A stretch of DNA of 64,000 nt from Planctomyces sp. SH-PL62. GTDB lineage: Bacteria > Planctomycetota > Planctomycetia > Isosphaerales > Isosphaeraceae. Below are positions 28,360 to 38,103 of this stretch, in pieces; within the stretch, counting starts at the first letter, position 1, and each line of letters opens with the position of its first letter. The stretch spans positions 2,666,001-2,730,000 of the forward strand of contig NZ_CP011273.1 of the NCBI RefSeq assembly GCF_001610895.1, written 5' to 3'. The notes beneath the pieces are model-generated. The model did no database searches. It saw nothing but the letters and a program-made list of their open reading frames with translations, and was not told the origin of the DNA. The translations under genes were made by a program, and so were the position numbers.

Positions 28360-30417
28360 TCAGGAAGGCCGCGCGGGGGGCAGGGCGCAGACGTCGATGT
28401 TCCCGACGGTGAACCGGGAGACCTCTTCCTTCAGGCCGCCGACGGCTTCGCGGAGGTGGTCGGTGGCGCCGTTGAACTCGCGGAGCGAGGTCGTGGTCTG
28501 GCCGGCGACCTCGCTCAGCCGGAGCATGGCCTCGCGGATCTGGTCGGCGCCCTGGGACTGGACCCGCATCCCCTCGGTCACCTGCTCGAACCGCTCGTCG
28601 AGGCCCTGGACGCCGGCGATGATCGCGCCCAATTGGCCGCCGAGCTGCTGGACCTCGGAGACCACGGCGCGGACCTGTTCGCTGAACTTGTCCATCTCCA
28701 TGACGCCGGCCGAGACGCTGTATTGCATCTCCTTGACCATGCGCTCGATGTCGAGCGTGGCGACGGCCGTCTGGTCGGCCAGGCGGCGGATCTCGCGGGC
28801 GACCACCAGGAAGCCCAGGCCGTACTCGCCCGCCTTCTCGGCCTCGATGGCCGCGTTGATCGACAGCAGGTTGGTCTGGTCGGCCACCTTGGTGATCGTG
28901 GTCACGACCATATTGATGTTGGCCGCCCGCTCGCTGATCACCGAGAGCTTGGACCCGATCGAGCCGGTCGACTCGGCGAGCTGGCGCATGGTCCGGTCCA
29001 TGCTCGTGAGGCCTTCCCGGCCGGTCGCCGCCTGCTGCGCCGCGTCGCGGACCACCACGTTGACCTCGGTCATGGTCCGGAGCAGCTCCTGGCTGGTGGC
29101 CGAGATCTGATTGACGGCGGCGGCGGCCTCGTTGGTGGAGGCGCCGTACTCGTAGACCGCCTGCTCCTGCTGCCGGGAGGTCGCGGCGATCTCGGTGGCG
29201 GTGGAGAGGAGCGAGATGCTCGACTTCTGGATCCGGCCGATCAGCGAGCGGAGGTCGTGGTTCATCTTGCGGATCGCGACCAGGAGTAGACCGACCTCGC
29301 CCGGCGCCCGTTCCTGGCAGGTGGCGGTCAGGTCGCCGGCGGCCACCCGGTCGGCCAGCAGGGCCGCCTGGCGGATCGGCCGGGTGATCGACCTCGCCAT
29401 GCTCCAGGCGGCCAGGACGACCAGCGCCGTCGTCGTCGCCAGCAGGGTCCCGACCGCCCAGCGCTGGCGGTCGATCATGGCGAACGCCTCGGCGTGGTCC
29501 TGTTTGACGTTCAGCCCCCAGCGGAAGGACGGGATGTACGACCAGGCCGCCATCGCGGGCTCTCCTCTGTAGTCGATCACCCGGCCGTAGCCATGATTCC
29601 CCAGGACCGCCAGCTGCACCGCCTGGGTGAGGCCGCTCCCCATCGGCACCCGGCGACGGAACGCGGCGTCGGGGTCGTGGCGGAGGGGGGCGACGAACGT
29701 GACCTGGCCCCCCTTGAGCATGCCGACCAGCGTCTCGCCGGTCTCGCCCAGGCCGTTGTAATCCTGGAAGAGCCGGTAGAGATCCCGGTTGCCGACCTGC
29801 AGCGCCGCCACGCCGATGAAAACGCCGTCCTTGAGCACCGGCTGGGCCAGGAAAAGGGCCGGCTCGGCGAGGCCGGAATAGGGCTGGAAATCCGAGACCA
29901 CCCCTTGCAGGAGCGTCCTGGCGCGGCGGAAGACCTCGGCCAGCTCGCTGTCTCGGAGCGGGCCGGAGAGCAGCCCCTCGCCGATCTCCAGGCGGTCGTC
30001 CAAGCGGTCGAGGAGCCGACCGTCGCGGTCGAACAGGAGGATGTTCTCATATCCGTAGGTGTCGCAAAACAGCCGCATGGCCGGCCCGATGCGCCGGGAG
30101 ACCTCGGCGGCGGCCGGCGCGTCGCCCGCGTCCCGCAAGCGGATCAGTTCCGCCACGGCCGACTGGACCGTCCCGATCTGGGTCAGGACCGTGAGGTTCC
30201 CCCGCCGCTCGCGGATGAAGCTGTTCAGCTCCAACGCCTTCGACGCCGAGATCGACCGGAGCTGGTTGCGCAGGCCCGCCTCCAGAGACCGCGTCGCCAG
30301 ACGGTTGGAGATGAACGTCAGCGCGATGCAGGGGATCAGCGAGATCGCCAGGAAGCCCGCCATCAGCCGGGCCGTGATGCCGAGCCGCGAGGACATGGTC
30401 CGGATCGTGTTCATCAT
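28360..30417 (-). CDS. methyl-accepting chemotaxis protein, WspA-like
   Basis: 685 residues. TM1 is near residues 16-34 ([19 protein letters not shown]). A periplasmic region of about 270 residues looks like a double Cache domain ([40 protein letters not shown]). TM2 is near 320-340, followed by HAMP ([18 protein letters not shown]) and a long coiled-coil signalling domain with the hairpin tip region [39 protein letters not shown] resembles the WspA class. There is no C-terminal CheR/CheB pentapeptide. Its first ATG overlaps the TGA of the UrtA-like binding protein, so the two are co-translated. Confidence 0.92.
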   Translation of the reverse strand: MMNTIRTMSSRLGITARLMAGFLAISLIPCIALTFISNRLATRSLEAGLRNQLRSISASKALELNSFIRERRGNLTVLTQIGTVQSAVAELIRLRDAGDAPAAAEVSRRIGPAMRLFCDTYGYENILLFDRDGRLLDRLDDRLEIGEGLLSGPLRDSELAEVFRRARTLLQGVVSDFQPYSGLAEPALFLAQPVLKDGVFIGVAALQVGNRDLYRLFQDYNGLGETGETLVGMLKGGQVTFVAPLRHDPDAAFRRRVPMGSGLTQAVQLAVLGNHGYGRVIDYRGEPAMAAWSYIPSFRWGLNVKQDHAEAFAMIDRQRWAVGTLLATTTALVVLAAWSMARSITRPIRQAALLADRVAAGDLTATCQERAPGEVGLLLVAIRKMNHDLRSLIGRIQKSSISLLSTATEIAATSRQQEQAVYEYGASTNEAAAAVNQISATSQELLRTMTEVNVVVRDAAQQAATGREGLTSMDRTMRQLAESTGSIGSKLSVISERAANINMVVTTITKVADQTNLLSINAAIEAEKAGEYGLGFLVVAREIRRLADQTAVATLDIERMVKEMQYSVSAGVMEMDKFSEQVRAVVSEVQQLGGQLGAIIAGVQGLDERFEQVTEGMRVQSQGADQIREAMLRLSEVAGQTTTSLREFNGATDHLREAVGGLKEEVSRFTVGNIDVCALPPARPS

Positions 30418-31931
30418 GGGCGGCGTTCCAGCATCCAGGGATCGTGATCGGGGCCGTGGGTTCGGGAGAGCGCTTCCGGGCCGGCTCCGCGAAAGGTCAG
30501 CGCGCCTGGCGAGGGATCGTGGCGGCGGCCCGGTCGGCGGGGTGGGCCGAGTCCGGGCCGGGCGATCGGACCGTCCCCCGAGGTCCCCAGACCACCGGCC
30601 GCCGCGCGTCCGCCGACGGCCCGGACGAGTTCAATCCCGGCGCGGGGGCGGGGGGCGTGGCGGGGCCGGGTCCGGGGCTCGTCGCGGGCGGCCTCGCCGT
30701 CGGTCGTCCATCGGACGAGGGCGGCCTCCCAGTCGGCTCGGCTCCGGAAGACCGGATACGCCTCGGGGCGGATCGGCCGGGGGAGGCTCCAGACGACGTC
30801 GAACTGGCCGTCGCGACGGATCCGGCCCAGGTGGAACGACCGCCAGACGTGGAGCAGGTCGTGATCGATCGAAACCACGCCCTGGGCCCCTTCCAGGCTC
30901 TGGCGCGAGAGGTGATCGCGGACCTCGCCCGTCTCGAGCGACTCTCCGTCCTCCACCGCCTGCGCCCACAGCTTGACGGCCTGGTACGCCGAGACGACCG
31001 GATCGCTGGTCGGGCGGTCGCTCCCGTATTTCGCCCGGAACCTCTCGACGAAAACCTGGTTCACCTCGCCGTCGAGCGACTGGAAATAGGCCCAGCCCGC
31101 ATAGTGGCCGACCGTCTCGTCGACGGGGAGCTGGCGGAGGTCGTCCTCGGAGACGCGGAGGGAGACGATCGGCAGCTTCGCGGCCGTCAGCCCGGCCGCC
31201 GCCATCTGCTTGAAGAACGACTTGTTGGCGTCGCCCACCACCGAGCTGACCACCACGTCCGCCCCCGACGCCTTCGCCGCCGCGACCAGCTCCGGCATTT
31301 TCGCCCCGTCGAGCCCGACGAACGCTTCGCCCGTGTACGTCGCCCCCAGGGCCTTCAACTGGTCGCGGACGACCCCGTGGATCGCGTACGAGGAGGCGTC
31401 GGCGATCCCGGCCAGGAAGAACTTCTTCGCCTTGAGCGACTCGATGCACCAGGACACGGCCGGGATCGCCTGCTGATTCGGCATCGGCCCGACGCCGATC
31501 AGGTCGATCGAGACTTCCATCCCCTCGTAAGCGCCGGGGAAGAAGGCCAGTCGCTTGGCCGCCACTGCCGCGTCTTGCATGGGCCGGCGGCAGGACGACG
31601 TCAGGCCGCCGAACAGCACGGTCGCATGCTCCGATTCGAGCAGCCGCGTCGCCTCCAGGCCGAACGTCGAGGGGTCCGACCGGCCGTCGGCGACCACCCA
31701 GGTCAGTCGACGCCCCAGCAGGCCGCCGGCCGCGTTGATCTCCTCCAGGGCCAGGATCTCGGCGTCGAGCAGGGGCGACTCGTCGACCGCCAGCGGGCCG
31801 GTCCGCGAGTGCAAGAGCCCGACCACGATCGGAGCCTCCACCCGCTGCACCAGTTGGGGGAGCCCGTAGAAGAGACCCGCCGCGAGCAACGCCGCGCCCA
31901 GCAAACCGAGCCACCAACGCCTCATCGGCAT
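30414..31931 (-). CDS. UrtA-like periplasmic substrate-binding protein
   Basis: 505 residues. An N-terminal hydrophobic segment ([19 protein letters not shown], residues 6-24) is a signal or anchor without a clear lipobox Cys. The body matches the urea/short-chain-amide binding family (Peripla_BP_5, also AmiC-like): [50 protein letters not shown] and [12 protein letters not shown]. No ABC permease or ATPase is nearby; instead the gene is coupled to the MCP by a 4-bp overlap. It is therefore probably a sensory co-receptor rather than a transporter part. The last 90 residues are Arg/Pro/Gly-rich and family-unlike; a frameshift near 30690 cannot be excluded. Confidence 0.85.
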   Translation of the reverse strand: MPMRRWWLGLLGAALLAAGLFYGLPQLVQRVEAPIVVGLLHSRTGPLAVDESPLLDAEILALEEINAAGGLLGRRLTWVVADGRSDPSTFGLEATRLLESEHATVLFGGLTSSCRRPMQDAAVAAKRLAFFPGAYEGMEVSIDLIGVGPMPNQQAIPAVSWCIESLKAKKFFLAGIADASSYAIHGVVRDQLKALGATYTGEAFVGLDGAKMPELVAAAKASGADVVVSSVVGDANKSFFKQMAAAGLTAAKLPIVSLRVSEDDLRQLPVDETVGHYAGWAYFQSLDGEVNQVFVERFRAKYGSDRPTSDPVVSAYQAVKLWAQAVEDGESLETGEVRDHLSRQSLEGAQGVVSIDHDLLHVWRSFHLGRIRRDGQFDVVWSLPRPIRPEAYPVFRSRADWEAALVRWTTDGEAARDEPRTRPRHAPRPRAGIELVRAVGGRAAAGGLGTSGDGPIARPGLGPPRRPGRRHDPSPGALTFRGAGPEALSRTHGPDHDPWMLERRP

Positions 31932-32246
31932 GACCCCCGAACCTGGCCCGGCCGCGATCGCGGGCCGACGACGCGCGGGCCCGCGCCGAACCCGCCACGA
32001 CTGCCATTATAGCCCATCCCCGAACCTCCGGCCCGACGCCCTCCCGCAATCTCGACCTATTCTCGCGGCGCGACGAATCCGACCGGGATCGCCCAGGGCC
32101 TCGAGACTTCGACGCGCGCCGGCGGGCCGATCGGAGCCCCGGCCCCCCGACCGTACCTTTCCGATCGGCCCTCGCTCCATGATTTGACGGCCTGGTAGAA
32201 TCAAGGGTGACGCCGGGATGAGACCGAATCCGGGGATGAAAGGGCT

Positions 32247-32501
32247 GTGATGATCGAAACGCTGAGATCGATCGACGGGGGTTGCGCGATCATCCTCGAC
32301 GCCGCCACCCTGGACCTCCTCAAGCTGGGGGTCGGTTCGCGCGTCGAGGTGAGCGTCTCCCCCGACGGCAAGCGCCTGCTGGTGACCCCCATCGAAATCG
32401 AAGCGGCCGACGAGGAAGCGGAACATCGAGCCCGCGTGCGGGAGGCGTCCCGAAGGGCCATCGCGCGGCACGGGGCCGCCTTCAAGAAGCTGGCCGAATG
32501 A
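32247..32501 (+). CDS. AbrB/MazE-type antitoxin
   Basis: 84 residues. The N-terminal half has the swapped-hairpin AbrB pattern (IETLRSIDGGCAIILDAATLDLLKLGVGSRVEVSVSPDG, read in segments), with a polar helical C-terminus that would wrap the toxin. Its stop codon overlaps the start of the Doc toxin gene (ATGA), the classic coupled toxin-antitoxin order. It should neutralise the toxin and repress its own operon. Another in-frame ATG at 32250 is equally possible. Confidence 0.85.
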   Translation: MMIETLRSIDGGCAIILDAATLDLLKLGVGSRVEVSVSPDGKRLLVTPIEIEAADEEAEHRARVREASRRAIARHGAAFKKLAE

Positions 32502-32905
32502 GCCCGGTCTTCCTCAATCCCGCGGACGTGATCCAACTCCACGCCGATCAAGTGGAAGCCTTCGGAGGCTCGCGGGGGATACGCGACGCCAACCTCCTGG
32601 CGTCGGCCGTCGCGCAGGCGTCCATCACCTTCGGTGGAACCTTCCTTCATGAAGATCTGTTCGCGATGGCGGCCGCCTATCTCTTTCATATCGCCATGAA
32701 CCATCCATTCGTCGACGGCAACAAGCGGACCGCCCTCGCCGCCGCCGTCGTGTTCCTGGATCTCAACGGCTTCACGCTCCCCGAATCGAGCACCGAGCGC
32801 CTCTACGAGGCCACGATGGCCGTGGCCGAAGGTCGGATGGGGAAGGCGGCGCTCGCCGACGTGCTGCGAGGGCTGCCCTTCACCGCGCCCAGCTCGGGGG
32901 GATGA
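32498..32905 (+). CDS. doc: Doc (death-on-curing) Fic-fold toxin
   Basis: 135 residues starting at the ATG that overlaps the antitoxin stop. The Fic/Doc catalytic motif HPFVDGNKRTA begins near residue 69 (HxFxDGNKR, Doc variant), preceded by LFAMAAAYLFHIAMN. Doc phosphorylates EF-Tu and stops translation; this specific activity is known for the P1 protein and assumed here. The N-terminus (DVIQLHADQVEAFGGSRGIRD) is also family-typical. The 3' end overlaps the convergent J-domain gene by 26 bp. Confidence 0.93.
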   Translation: MSPVFLNPADVIQLHADQVEAFGGSRGIRDANLLASAVAQASITFGGTFLHEDLFAMAAAYLFHIAMNHPFVDGNKRTALAAAVVFLDLNGFTLPESSTERLYEATMAVAEGRMGKAALADVLRGLPFTAPSSGG

Positions 32906-33716
32906 TCTCGTCGCGGGTCTGGAGGTGGACGGTCAGGTCGTGCGTGTGGAGGCTCTCGCGGAGGGCGAGGAAGCCGGCCTGGGCGGCGACGACGTCGGGG
33001 AAGCTGGCCCAGCCGACGAACTGGCCGTCCTCGATCCGCGAGCGGACCGCCAGCGTGTGGCTCGCCGGGAGGCCGTCGAACGCGTCGATGACGTGGCGCA
33101 GGGTCTCGCCGAGGTTGGCGTACTCGGCCGTCCGCGAGACCAGCGAGCGGAGGGGCCACGAGACGACCATGCAGACGCTGAGCGTCGGCCCCTCGGAGGA
33201 GTCGGCGGGCGCGGCCCCCGGGAGGTCGTGCTCGGACTTCTCCGCCATCTCGAAGCGGATCCAGACCAGCTCGACCTCGACGGTCTGGAAGACGCCCGGC
33301 GGCTCGGCCTGGGCCGGCTCCGGAGGCGACTCCGACTCGGGCGTCGTTTCGGGGGGGGACGTCGCCGTCTCGCCGCCGCCCCCGAACGGGAATCGGCCCT
33401 GACTGAAGAAATCCGAGGCCGCCGCGGCCCGCGACCAGGGGGGAGGCTCGGCCCACGTCGAGGCCCCGGCGGCCTGGGTGGGGGCGAATGGGGACGTGGC
33501 GCTCGCCTCCGGCTCGAAGCCCCCCGCCGTGGACTTCAACACCTCGTACGCGCGGACGACCATCCGAAACGCCCACTCGTCGCCGCCGAGGTCGGGATGG
33601 TGCTTCTTCGACTTCTCGCGGTAGGCCTCGCGGACTTCATCCGGCGACGCCTCGGCGGGCACGCCCAGGATCACGCGGGGATCGAACGGGAAATGGTGGA
33701 TCATGGGGACCTTCAT
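32880..33716 (-). CDS. J-domain protein
   Basis: 278 residues from the ATG at 33716. A J-domain occupies about residues 12-65: ILGVPAEASPDEVREAYREKSKKHHPDLGG with the HPD tripeptide at 40-42. An acidic Pro/Glu-rich linker (100-160) and a C-terminal domain of about 115 residues follow; the latter is unrecognised (VEVELVWIRFEMAEKSE, LSVCMVVSWPLRSLVSRTAEYANLGETL). It has no zinc finger or GF region, so it is a class C co-chaperone that would stimulate DnaK for a particular client. Neighbouring genes are unrelated. Confidence 0.85.
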   Translation of the reverse strand: MKVPMIHHFPFDPRVILGVPAEASPDEVREAYREKSKKHHPDLGGDEWAFRMVVRAYEVLKSTAGGFEPEASATSPFAPTQAAGASTWAEPPPWSRAAAASDFFSQGRFPFGGGGETATSPPETTPESESPPEPAQAEPPGVFQTVEVELVWIRFEMAEKSEHDLPGAAPADSSEGPTLSVCMVVSWPLRSLVSRTAEYANLGETLRHVIDAFDGLPASHTLAVRSRIEDGQFVGWASFPDVVAAQAGFLALRESLHTHDLTVHLQTRDEIIPPSWAR

Positions 33717-33912
33717 CACGAAACCAAGGCGGCGGGACCGACGGCGGAATACCCCTGCTCGCAATCCGTACGCCGATCCTCGCCGCTCCGGCCGAATCTT
33801 TTCGGAGACGTCTCGACGCACCCATGATCGCGGGGGGGAAGGGCGTTATCCTGCAAGACGACGGCCACCGCCCGGTGGCGTCGCATCCGGTTTCCAGTGG
33901 AGGATTTCCGAT

Positions 33913-35786
33913 ATGTGGAGTAACCAGCGGGGCCTTCGCGCCCCATCGTTTTCGGCGGTCATCGCGATTGGGATCGTCGTCGCCTGGGCCGCGGAATCGC
34001 CCGTCAGGGCCGAGGCGGGGGTGAAGGCGTCCGACGTCGCCTCGTGGCCGATCGTCGTCGCGGCCGACGCCGCGCCCGCGGAGCGTCGCGCGGCCGAGGA
34101 GCTGCGCGACGCCTTCGCCGAGGCGACCGGCCGGCCCCCGAGATCGTGGCCGAGGTCCCGGCCGGGAAGCCGGCGGTGATCGTCGGCAAGGCGGCAGGGC
34201 TGGAGACGGAAGGGCTCGGCGAGGAAGGGTTCACCATCCGCGTGGACGACCGCGTGGCGATCGCCGGCGACGCCCCGCGCGGCACGCTCTACGGCGTCTA
34301 TTCCTTCCTGGAGGACGAGTTCGGCGTCCGCTACCTCGCGGCCGACTGCACGAGCATCCCCAAGCTCGCCCCCGACAAGACGCTGGCCGCCGGCCAGCGG
34401 TCGTTCCGCCCCCGGTTCTCCTGGCGGTACTCCTATTACAAGGCCAACCAGGACCATCCCGAGCTGGCCGCCCGGCTGCGGAACAACGCCGTCGTCGACG
34501 CCCCCGAGCTGGGGGGCCGCTCCGCCTGGTCCCTGATCTCGCACTCGGTCCACAACTGGATTCCGGTGGCGAAGCTGGGCCGGTCGAACCCCGAGTTCTT
34601 CAGCCTCGTCGACGGCAAGCGCCGGGCGTTCATGCAAGACGACCAGTTCGACCAGGGGGGGACGCAACCCTGCTTCACCAACCCCGAGGTCCGCAAGCGG
34701 ATCATCGCCGGCGTGTTGGCCGAGGCGGAACGCCGCAACCTGACCGACGGCGTGGTCTCCATCAGCCAGAACGACAACCAGGAGTACTGCCGATGCCCCG
34801 ACTGCGCGGCGATCGACGATCGCGAAGGCTCGCACATGGGCTCGCTGCTGACCCTGCTGAATGAGGCGGGCGACGCCCTGGCGAAGGTCCGGCCGGGGGT
34901 CTGCGTGGGGACGCTCGCCTACCAGCACACCCGCAAGCCGCCGAAGGCTCTCAAGCCCCGGCCCAACGTCGCGATCCAGCTTTGCAGCATCGAGGCCTGC
35001 CAGGTCCACGCGCTGAACGACCCCGCGTGCGAGCAGAACCGCTCGTTCTGTTCCGACCTGGACGGCTGGTGCAAGATCAGCGACCGGGTCTACGTCTGGA
35101 ACTACAACGTCGACTTCACCAGCTACAACCTCCCCTGTCCCAACATCGAGATCATCGGCGCGAACGTCCGGTATCTGGCGTCGAACGGGGTCCGGGGCGT
35201 GTTCATGCAGGCCGCGGGCGACGGCCGCAACACCGAGCTGTGCGACCTGCGGAACCACCTGATCTCGCGGCTGCTGTGGGACCCGATCCTCGACGACGCC
35301 CGGATCATCGACGAATTCGCGGATCGGTATTACGGCGAGGCGGCCGGCGACGTGAAGGCCTACCTCCGTCTGATCGCCGAGACGCCCCGCAAGAAGGGCG
35401 TGCATCGCCACTGTTTCGGCATCGGCGTCGATTACGGTTACGACGAGTCCCTCGGCCGCGAAGCCCTGGCGATCCTGGAGCGGGGGATGGCCCGGGCCGA
35501 GAGCCCGACGATCCGCGACCGGGTCGAGAAGCTGACCATCGGCCCGCGCACGATCCTGCTGGAGCCGTTCGCGGCCTGGGTCCGCGACCACCAGGGGGAG
35601 ATCGCCGGCGGCCGGCTCAAGGAGGCCCCGCCGAAAGCCTACCAGGGGATGGAGGCCGACCTCCGCGAGCTGTTCCGGCTCTACGAGCGCCACGGCGTCG
35701 ACCGCTACTCCGAGGGCCTCGCCGCCGCCCCGTTGAAGGCCGTGCTGCCCGCCTCGCTGTTCGCGGCGGCCGACGGGGCGAAGTGA
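33913..35786 (+). pseudogene. DUF4838 secreted protein with apparent -1 frameshift
   Basis: The ATG at 33913 begins a signal peptide (about residues 13-33) and a first domain (VVAADAAPAERRAAEELRDAFAEATGRP). At a run of five C (34135-34139) coding moves one frame back and continues as PEIVAEVPAGKPAVIVG and then a long DUF4838 domain with SQNDNQEYCRCPDC, VHNWIPV and AAGDGRNTELCDLRNH, to the stop at 35786. One extra C would give about 624 residues in one frame. DUF4838 proteins are carbohydrate-active-looking exported proteins related to the alpha-glucuronidase/GH20-like fold group; the activity is unproven. The lesion may be an assembly error. No partner gene is adjacent. Confidence 0.8.
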
Positions 35787-35910
35787 GCCGGCCGAGGCCG
35801 GACTTTGAATCGGCGGTATGAGGATTGCCCCTCTGGCTTCAGGAACCCCGCCGGCCCGCGCTTCTCGCCGGGCCGGCGTCTCCCAAGGCCCGAGCAGGAG
35901 GACCCGAGAC

Positions 35911-36159
35911 ATGCCGGACGACGTCAATCACGAGTACAAGCTGGCAGACGCCATCCCCGACCCCGCGAAAGGGCCTGACTCCGCCGGCCCCGGCGGGCCC
36001 CCCGAGGCGACCCACGCGACCGACGCCGAGCAGCAGCGGGAGGCCGAGAAAGGCGCACAGGCGCAGGCCGCCCAGGGCGACCTCAAGGACCGGCTGGTGG
36101 ACATCGGCAAGGCCCAGCACATGGGAGGCCGGGCGAGCGGCCGGGTCAGCGACCGGTAA
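35911..36159 (+). CDS. small hydrophilic hypothetical protein
   Basis: 82 residues from the ATG at 35911 with AGGAGG about 9 nt upstream. The composition is highly charged and Gln/Ala-rich (EQQREAEKGAQAQAAQGDLKDRL) with a flexible Pro/Gly N-terminal half, so it is probably disordered with one helix. It has no signal peptide. No family is recognised. It follows the DUF4838 gene by 124 bp. Confidence 0.6.
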   Translation: MPDDVNHEYKLADAIPDPAKGPDSAGPGGPPEATHATDAEQQREAEKGAQAQAAQGDLKDRLVDIGKAQHMGGRASGRVSDR

Positions 36160-36244
36160 TCCCCCACGCCCCGTCGAGATCGGGGCGGGCCGTGGGCCCG
36201 CCCCGATCTCCCGGAGGATTTCCGGCCGTCGAATTCGACTTCGC

Positions 36245-36754
36245 TCAGTCCATCGAATTCTGGTTGAAGATGGCGGCGTGACGGCCGTAGATGTCGGCGT
36301 CGGAGAAGAAGTGGCCGGGCGACTTGCGGATGGCCGCCTCGCCGTTGAGCACCTTGAAGCTCAGGAAGCTCACCGCCGTCGAGCGGATGTCGTGGTAGAG
36401 CTGGCGGGACTCTGAGGGCGCGTAGAACTGCAGCGAGTCGTTCACGTAGTCGACCAGGCCGTCCTGGCGGGCGTAGGGGAGCCGGCCGAGCTGCTTGCCG
36501 AGCTGGCGGCTGAGCACGTCGTAGTCGCGCTGCACGCCCTGGGTCCGGCCGAACTGCTGGGTGGCCCGGTGGACGTTCACCAGGACGTTGTTGTACGTCC
36601 GGGTCGTCAGGATCGCCTCGCGGGGGACGTGGGTCCGCTCGCCCCCCGGCAAGGTGACGATGACGCCGCCCGAGCCGTGCGCGCCGTTGAGGACGATGCG
36701 GTCTTCCAGGCGGCCGTCGAGGGAAGGAACGAAACCGTGCTTCTTCGTCTTCAT
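36245..36754 (-). CDS. LEPR-XLL-like hypothetical protein, paralogue 1
   Basis: 169 residues. The N-terminus HGFVPSLDGRLEDRIVLNG resembles the LEPR-XLL motif found at the start of many planctomycete exported proteins, although a hydrophobic signal peptide is lacking here. The body is a helical domain (YNNVLVNVHRATQQFGRTQ, RDYDVLSRQLGKQLGRLPYARQDGLVDYVNDSLQFYAP). The second copy at 37127-37657 is nearly identical over most of its length, so this is a recent tandem duplication. The function is unknown. Confidence 0.8.
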   Translation of the reverse strand: MKTKKHGFVPSLDGRLEDRIVLNGAHGSGGVIVTLPGGERTHVPREAILTTRTYNNVLVNVHRATQQFGRTQGVQRDYDVLSRQLGKQLGRLPYARQDGLVDYVNDSLQFYAPSESRQLYHDIRSTAVSFLSFKVLNGEAAIRKSPGHFFSDADIYGRHAAIFNQNSMD

Positions 36755-37126
36755 TTCGCGTGACTCCCTGGGTGTCGAACAAGTGGCATCGGGACGCGGA
36801 CGGCGGGACTCCCCGGTGGGGTCGACGGATCGAAGTCGCCGTTTGTGGCTCGACGATCAAAAATCCGCCGACTTCCCCCTGATAGTCAAAGACCCGCTGA
36901 ATTCCCTAACTTGAACGTTCGGGACCGGATCAGGTTAACGCATGGGAGATGAAATGAAAGCGCCGAAGATGGAAAAACCCCGAAAATCCCGATTTCCGCC
37001 CCAGCCGTCCCGAACTCACCAGGCACCCCGTCGTTCGAATCCGGCTTAAGACGGGATTCTGCGCGCGAAACGAGACCGGGGGGTGCCCGGCCTCGTCGAA
37101 GTTGGTCATGCCGTAGAGCGAATCGC
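36755..37126. other. AT-richer spacer between tandem paralogues
   Basis: About 370 bp upstream of paralogue 1, clearly AT-richer than average. It presumably holds the paralogue 1 promoter. No terminator hairpin, repeat or small gene was recognised. Confidence 0.4.
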
Positions 37127-37657
37127 TCAGACGACCGGCTCCTGGTCGTAGATGGCGGCGTGACGGCCGTAGATGTCGGCGTCGGAGAAGAAGTGGCCGG
37201 GCGACTTGCGGATGGCCGCCTCGCCGTTGAGCACCTTGAAGCTCAGGTAGCTCACCGCCGTCGACCGGATGTCGGAATAGAGCTGCTGATTCTCGCCCGG
37301 GGCGTAGAACTGCAGCGAGTCGTTCACGTAGTCGACCAGGCCGTCCTGGCGGGCGTAGGGGAGCCGGCCGAGCTGCTTGCCGAGCTGGCGGCTGAGCACG
37401 TCGTAGTCGCGCTGCACGCCCTGGGTCCGGCCGAACTGCTGGGTGGCCCGGTGGATGTTGACCAGGACGTTGTTGTACGTCCGGGTCGTCAGGATCGCCT
37501 CACGAGGCACGAGGGTCTGCTCGCCCCCCGGCAGGGTGACGACGACGCCGCCCGAGCCGTGCCCGCCCATCATGCCGGCCGCGCCGTGCGCGCCGCTGAG
37601 GACGATGCGGTCTTCCAGGCGGCCGTCGACCGAGGGGACGAAACCATGCTTCTTCAT
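37127..37657 (-). CDS. LEPR-XLL-like hypothetical protein, paralogue 2
   Basis: 176 residues. It shares the HGFVPSVDGRLEDRIVLSG opening and almost the whole helical body with paralogue 1. The main differences are an added GAAGMMGGHGSGG segment after the motif and scattered substitutions (EN for SR, SYLSF for SFLSF). The C-terminal YGRHAAIYDQEPVV replaces YGRHAAIFNQNSMD. Retention of both copies, with differences at the ends, suggests functional divergence or dose need. The function is unknown. Confidence 0.8.
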   Translation of the reverse strand: MKKHGFVPSVDGRLEDRIVLSGAHGAAGMMGGHGSGGVVVTLPGGEQTLVPREAILTTRTYNNVLVNIHRATQQFGRTQGVQRDYDVLSRQLGKQLGRLPYARQDGLVDYVNDSLQFYAPGENQQLYSDIRSTAVSYLSFKVLNGEAAIRKSPGHFFSDADIYGRHAAIYDQEPVV

Positions 37658-38103
37658 CTGATGCGGCTCCTAGGCTGTCGAAGTAAATCCAGGGTGGCCG
37701 GCGTCCGGCGAGCCGCGACCACGAGGGTCTCGGTAAGCGACGTAATTCGCCGGAAGGCGTACGTCCGCCTATTCGCTAGCCCCATGCCAATCCCTCGCAA
37801 ACCCACAAGTTCTCCCATCTTGAACCTCGTGGGGCACTCAAGAGCATAACAGGAGTCAGGTTAAGCAAAAGCACCGAGCGAAAAAATCGGTTTAAGCGAC
37901 GGAATCACCCGAACCCATCTCGACTGCCAGGTCGGTGCCGAGGTGAGGCGAGGTGCGCGGCGATGGGAAGCGAACCGACCATGAACCGGGAAGGCGGACC
38001 GATGTCTTGCGACGGCGCGTCCTTATATACTGGAGGGGCCTGTGGAGGCTCGGGGTGGGATCGGGTCGAGACGCCGCGGAATGCGGGGGAGCAGTCGTCC
38101 TTG
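37658..38103. other. divergent intergenic region
   Basis: About 445 bp with the promoter region of paralogue 2 and the GTPase gene. The GTPase frame is open from 37963, so its true start could lie up to 141 bp further left. No repeat or RNA gene was recognised. Confidence 0.4.

Noticed and set aside
37030-37050. tRNA T-arm-like GTTCGAATCC
   Set aside because: No matching acceptor, D-arm or anticodon stem around it.
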